Part shown: positions 33,578 to 36,603 of the stretch, in pieces
Numbering within the stretch: the stretch's first letter is position 1
Layout: each line of letters begins with the position of its first letter
Assembly (NCBI GenBank): GCA_021784255.1
Contig: JAJXSZ010000003.1
Span: 1-36,603 of the forward strand
Length of the DNA: 36,603 bases
Reading direction: 5' to 3'
DNA from: Pseudomonadota bacterium
GTDB lineage: Bacteria > Pseudomonadota > Alphaproteobacteria > Acetobacterales > Acetobacteraceae
Made by a program: the position numbers and the translations under genes
The notes under the pieces: model-generated
Seen by the model: only the letters and a program-made list of their open reading frames with translations
The model's database searches: none
What the model was told of the DNA's origin: nothing

Positions 33578-34576
33578 TCAGCCTCGCGCGCTGACGCCGC
33601 CGAAGACGTCCATCAGGCGCTGAAACACGCGCTCGCGCCGGGCTGCGGATTCCTCGAGCGCGGCGACGCGGCGGGACAGTTCCGCGAGCCCCGGCAGCGT
33701 CACCACCGGCGCGGCCGCTGCGGCGATCGGCACGGGGGCCGGGACGGGCTCCGGGGCTCCGCCCTCGAGATCGCGCCGCAACTCCTCGGCCGTCGAATCG
33801 ACCATCGGGCCAGTAATCTTGTGCGCTTCCTCGAGTGCCCCGTAGAGCATGACGCGGGAGGCGAGGCGGTTGATGCGCCGCGGCACGCCGCCGCTTTCGC
33901 GATGGATCGCGGCGAAGGCCCCCTCGGTGAAGCTCGGGTCGCCGTGCCATTCCACGGCCTTCAGCCGGTGTTCGACATAGGCGCGCGTTTCCTCCTCGGC
34001 GAGCGGACCGAGATGGTAGGAGGCGAGCACGCGGCTGCGCAGCTGCTCGAGATCCGGGCTGGCGATGCGGGCGCGGAACTGGGGCTGGCCCAGCAGGATC
34101 ATCTGCAGTCCGGCCTGGCCCTCCTCGGGCAGGTTGGAGAGCATGCGCAGCTCCTCGAGCGCCGGCAGCGACAGGCTCTGCGCCTCGTCCACAACCAGCA
34201 GCAGCCGGCGCCCCTCGGCGCGGCGGGCGCGCAGGATGTCCGAGAAGTGGGCGATCAGCGTTGCCTTGTCGCTGGTCTCGGCGGTGACGCCGAAGCCGGC
34301 CATGGCGAGGCGGAACAGGTCATCGCCCGAGACCTGCGTCGTGCTGACGCGGGCCATCGTATAGACATCCCGGTCGAGCTGCGCCCAGAGCCGTTCGACC
34401 AGCGTCGTCTTGCCGGCTCCCACTTCGCCGGTGATGACGATGAAGCCCTCGCCCTGCGAGAGACCGAAGATGAGGTGGGAAATGGCGCGGCCATGGCCAC
34501 GGCTCTGGTAGAAGAAGCGTTGGTCAGGCGTCAGCTGGAACGGCGGAGCCGACAGTCCGTAGAACTGCTCGAACAT
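33578..34576 (-). CDS. XrtA-associated ExeA-like ATPase (TIGR03015-like)
   Basis: A 332-residue AAA-type ATPase related to ExeA/GspA. It begins MFEQFYGLSAPPFQLTPDQRFFY, the classical ExeA start. Walker A is GEVGAGKTT (50-58), Walker B is LLLVVDEAQ (125-133), sensor-type motifs are in MILLGQPQFR, and the RRINRLASRVML block is the C-terminal lid. A Pro/Ala linker and a short coiled coil end the protein (LSRRVAALEESAARRERV). In exosortase A loci it is linked to polysaccharide export assembly at the inner membrane. Three bases separate it from the upstream outer-membrane protein gene, so they form one operon. Confidence 0.92.
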   Translation of the reverse strand: MFEQFYGLSAPPFQLTPDQRFFYQSRGHGRAISHLIFGLSQGEGFIVITGEVGAGKTTLVERLWAQLDRDVYTMARVSTTQVSGDDLFRLAMAGFGVTAETSDKATLIAHFSDILRARRAEGRRLLLVVDEAQSLSLPALEELRMLSNLPEEGQAGLQMILLGQPQFRARIASPDLEQLRSRVLASYHLGPLAEEETRAYVEHRLKAVEWHGDPSFTEGAFAAIHRESGGVPRRINRLASRVMLYGALEEAHKITGPMVDSTAEELRRDLEGGAPEPVPAPVPIAAAAAPVVTLPGLAELSRRVAALEESAARRERVFQRLMDVFGGVSARG

Positions 34577-34579
34577 CGC

Positions 34580-36301
34580 TTAGAACTGCTTGTTCAGAGT
34601 AATGATCACATAATGTGTGGTTTGGTTGTAACCGGAGGTACGCGAGGACGTGATGTCCAACGCGTATTGCGCCGACGTCGTCAACGTCTTCGACAACCGC
34701 CAGTTGGCGCCGAGTGAAAAGCTGTGGATGTACTCGGTAGCCGCCCCGGGCGTTGCGGCGCTGCCGGAGCCGGTGCGGACGCCGTACTGATAGGACGTGT
34801 TGGCCGAAACATTCGGCGAGAGATCGTGCTGCCAGGCCAGCGAGACATAGCTGCCTGACGTCGAGGAGGGGCCGGGCGTGGTCGCGGTCGATGCGCTCAG
34901 GACCCGGCTGTGGTCGGTGCGCGCGGCCAGGGTGACGACGTCGCGCGGCAGCAGATAGGCGATGGAGGCGCTGTAGCGCTCGATCCGGTCGACGGTTCCC
35001 GAGATGCCGAAGAAATTGTCCTCGAGCATCAGCGGCACGCCCGTCACCGCGTCGATGGGATTGCCGTACGGATCCAGCCGCGAGGAGGCGAGCGCGGTCT
35101 GGAGATTCTCGGCCGCACTCGAGATCCCTTTCGAGTATCGGCCGCTCAGCAGCAGCCGCGTGCCGAGCTGGTAGGTGCCGTCGAAGGAGACGCTGTTGGC
35201 GCCATCATACCGGCCGTAGGTGAGGGTCAACGAGCTCTTGGGATTGGGGAGCAGGCGGGCTCCCGCGCTCCAGGTCATGCCGCGGATATTGATCGGCGTC
35301 GTGCCGCCATAGTGCAGATCCTCGTAACCGAGGCTGCCGATGACGATGATTTCTCGCGTTATGCCATAGCCGAGATTGGCGCTGGCGAGGTCGCGATGGG
35401 AGGTGCCGAGACTGCCGCCGGTGCTCTGTGACCCGGAGAGCTGCCCTCCGAAGCGCACGCGACCGAAATTTTCGCCGGATGTGAAGCCGGCATGCGCGGC
35501 ATTGGTGATCTGGTTCTGGTTCGGTGCGACGGTGCCGAACGGCGTGGTGGAGCGGACGTTGTTGCCGTTTTCGAAGGCCGTTTCGGCGAAGGTGTAGCCG
35601 AGTTCGGCGATGCCGGTGCCACCGAAGCGGTGCTGCAGGAGGGGAGCGATCTGGAACGCGTAAGTTTGGGTCAGCTGCTGCGGCGACAGGCTCGTCGTGC
35701 CGACGCTGCCGAAGCCGCCCTGCCCGAGTGTCTGCGAGCCGGTGCCCCGCGCATCGAGGAAGAGCGTGTCGGGCACCAGGATCGCGTGCAGATTGCCATT
35801 GAAATCCTGGCCGATCCTGTTGGCGCTGCCGTCCCGGGCGTAGAAGGTCACCTGGGGGCTGTAGACCAGCGTGCCTTGCAGTCGCGGACTCTGTCCGCTG
35901 ATCAGCAGGGACGGGCTGATGATCGTCCCGACGTCCCAGCGGCCGGCGCTCCCGGCGCTGCGGCCGGCGCCAACGGGGTCGGCAAAAAAACCGCTGATCG
36001 AGATGGCCGGTGTCACCGTGAACCCGGCTTGGGGCGTCGGCGACAGGGGGGACAGCGCCGAGTCGTACGCGTGCCGCAGGTTGCCGAGGTTCACGTCGGC
36101 GGCGTTGGACGGCAGCAGGCCGGTGCTCTGGGCCCGCGCCGCGGATGCCGGAACGAGGCTGGCCAGGCCCGCGCCGATCGCTGTTAAACCGAGGAGATAG
36201 GCCGCTTTCCGGCACAACCGCCCGCGCCTCGGCGGGAGGGGTTGCAGGGCCGGCTTGTCGCCCGGTCTACGTGTAGGTGCCGAAATAATGATAGGCTCCA
36301 A
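34580..36301 (-). CDS. XrtA-associated outer-membrane beta-barrel protein (TIGR03016-like)
   Basis: A 573-residue exported protein resembling the TIGR03016 family of PEP-CTERM/XrtA loci. A basic N-terminus of about 30 residues is followed by AAYLLGLTAIGAGLASLVPASAARAQ, a Sec signal with an ARAQ cleavage zone. The rest alternates short hydrophobic strands and polar loops, ending YVIITLNKQF with the terminal Phe needed for barrel insertion. Probably the polymer-exporting or wall-associated porin of the system. The ATG at 36301 overlaps the kinase gene by 35 bases. No better start is visible, so the long n-region may be partly untranslated. Confidence 0.85.
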   Translation of the reverse strand: MEPIIISAPTRRPGDKPALQPLPPRRGRLCRKAAYLLGLTAIGAGLASLVPASAARAQSTGLLPSNAADVNLGNLRHAYDSALSPLSPTPQAGFTVTPAISISGFFADPVGAGRSAGSAGRWDVGTIISPSLLISGQSPRLQGTLVYSPQVTFYARDGSANRIGQDFNGNLHAILVPDTLFLDARGTGSQTLGQGGFGSVGTTSLSPQQLTQTYAFQIAPLLQHRFGGTGIAELGYTFAETAFENGNNVRSTTPFGTVAPNQNQITNAAHAGFTSGENFGRVRFGGQLSGSQSTGGSLGTSHRDLASANLGYGITREIIVIGSLGYEDLHYGGTTPINIRGMTWSAGARLLPNPKSSLTLTYGRYDGANSVSFDGTYQLGTRLLLSGRYSKGISSAAENLQTALASSRLDPYGNPIDAVTGVPLMLEDNFFGISGTVDRIERYSASIAYLLPRDVVTLAARTDHSRVLSASTATTPGPSSTSGSYVSLAWQHDLSPNVSANTSYQYGVRTGSGSAATPGAATEYIHSFSLGANWRLSKTLTTSAQYALDITSSRTSGYNQTTHYVIITLNKQF

Positions 36302-36603
36302 ACGTGTAGCTGGTGGTGAGCTTGATCTTGTTCAGCATCAGCATGACGTTTTCGCAAGCCCGAATTAAGTCCAGGGCCGCCACCACCTCGTTCCGTTGCG
36401 TTTTTTCCGCCTCCACGACCATGATCACCAGGCCGACCACCGAGGCGAAGGTGCTGGGATCGCTCGTGGAAAGGCAGGGGGGGGTATCGAGCAGCAGCAG
36501 GTGGTTGGGAAAACGTCGCGCCAGGCGCTCGAGCAGGGCGGTCACCGGGCTCGCCGCCGCAAGATCCGGCGTCCGTGCCCGGCGCGAGCCGATCGGCAGC
36601 ACC
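36267..36603 (-). CDS. Tyrosine autokinase (CpsD/TIGR03018-like), 3' part only
   Basis: The last 111 residues of a protein whose start lies beyond the right edge. LLLLDTPPCLSTSD is a Walker B-like part of the BY-kinase fold, and VVEAEKTQRNEVVAALDLI with LMLNKI follows the ParA/MinD-like C-terminal helices. The end TTSYTFGAYHYFGTYT carries a Tyr cluster, typical of autophosphorylated BY-kinases. In XrtA loci it pairs with a chain-length determinant protein, presumably encoded just outside. The catalytic P-loop cannot be seen here. Confidence 0.82.
   Translation of the reverse strand, partial: VLPIGSRRARTPDLAAASPVTALLERLARRFPNHLLLLDTPPCLSTSDPSTFASVVGLVIMVVEAEKTQRNEVVAALDLIRACENVMLMLNKIKLTTSYTFGAYHYFGTYT

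Noticed and set aside
33467..34717. Plus-strand frame opposite the ATPase, beginning with GPKG repeats
   Set aside because: The start is low-complexity and the rest is antisense to a well-supported ATPase; collagen-like similarity is limited to the repeat.
27498..36603. A PEP-CTERM substrate gene inside the exosortase locus
   Set aside because: No protein here ends in a PEP motif followed by a hydrophobic helix and basic tail.

Overview
The window reads as chromosomal DNA of a high-GC alphaproteobacterium, most likely Rhodospirillales/Acetobacteraceae. This placement rests on general sequence character and on family-level gene content: MmcB, the helicase-S4-FdxA-CarD block, and XrtA-type exosortase genes. 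I could not run a search. There are about 31 protein genes, densely packed, with many 1-4 base start/stop overlaps. I see no rRNA, tRNA, CRISPR array, transposase or phage gene.

Left part (1-10.4 kb): the 3' part of a class III alcohol/formaldehyde dehydrogenase gene, a phosphate acetyl/butyryltransferase and acetate kinase form one tight unit. Next is an efflux operon, MarR regulator-EmrA-EmrB, with a palindromic operator-like site inside its probable promoter. A hairpin-rich gap separates it from a minus-strand group: pterin carbinolamine dehydratase, the MmcB repair nuclease and an EF-G-like GTPase. A small zincin metallopeptidase and a uracil-DNA-glycosylase-family gene overlap tail to tail.

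Middle (10.4-27.4 kb): a gamma-glutamyltransferase-like enzyme and a D-2-hydroxyacid dehydrogenase; ThpR and a TesA-type GDSL esterase diverging from a YbbA/YbbP-type ABC transporter; a Bax-inhibitor-1 family membrane protein; the block Suv3-like helicase, S4 RNA-binding protein, FdxA ferredoxin and CarD; HtpG with a heat-shock-like promoter; an M17 aminopeptidase; and a small MarR-type regulator.

Right part (27.5-36.6 kb): an exosortase A (XrtA)/PEP-CTERM-type exopolysaccharide locus. It holds a XrtA-EpsI fusion, a cysteine-rich GT9 glycosyltransferase, a TIGR03087-like glycosyltransferase, a FemAB-like protein, a polysaccharide deacetylase, an ExeA-like ATPase, a TIGR03016-like outer-membrane protein and the 3' end of a tyrosine autokinase gene. 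By family knowledge these proteins make, modify and export an extracellular polysaccharide, while the exosortase processes PEP-CTERM proteins. No PEP-CTERM substrate lies in the window, and the locus runs off the right edge.

The least ordinary signals are a shared CTAGAGCAA palindrome that supplies stop codons at two distant sites, two in-gene or near-gene tandem repeats (carD and the deacetylase leader), an apparently leaderless efflux promoter, overlapping start codons of divergent genes, and a cysteine-rich GT9 enzyme in the exosortase locus.
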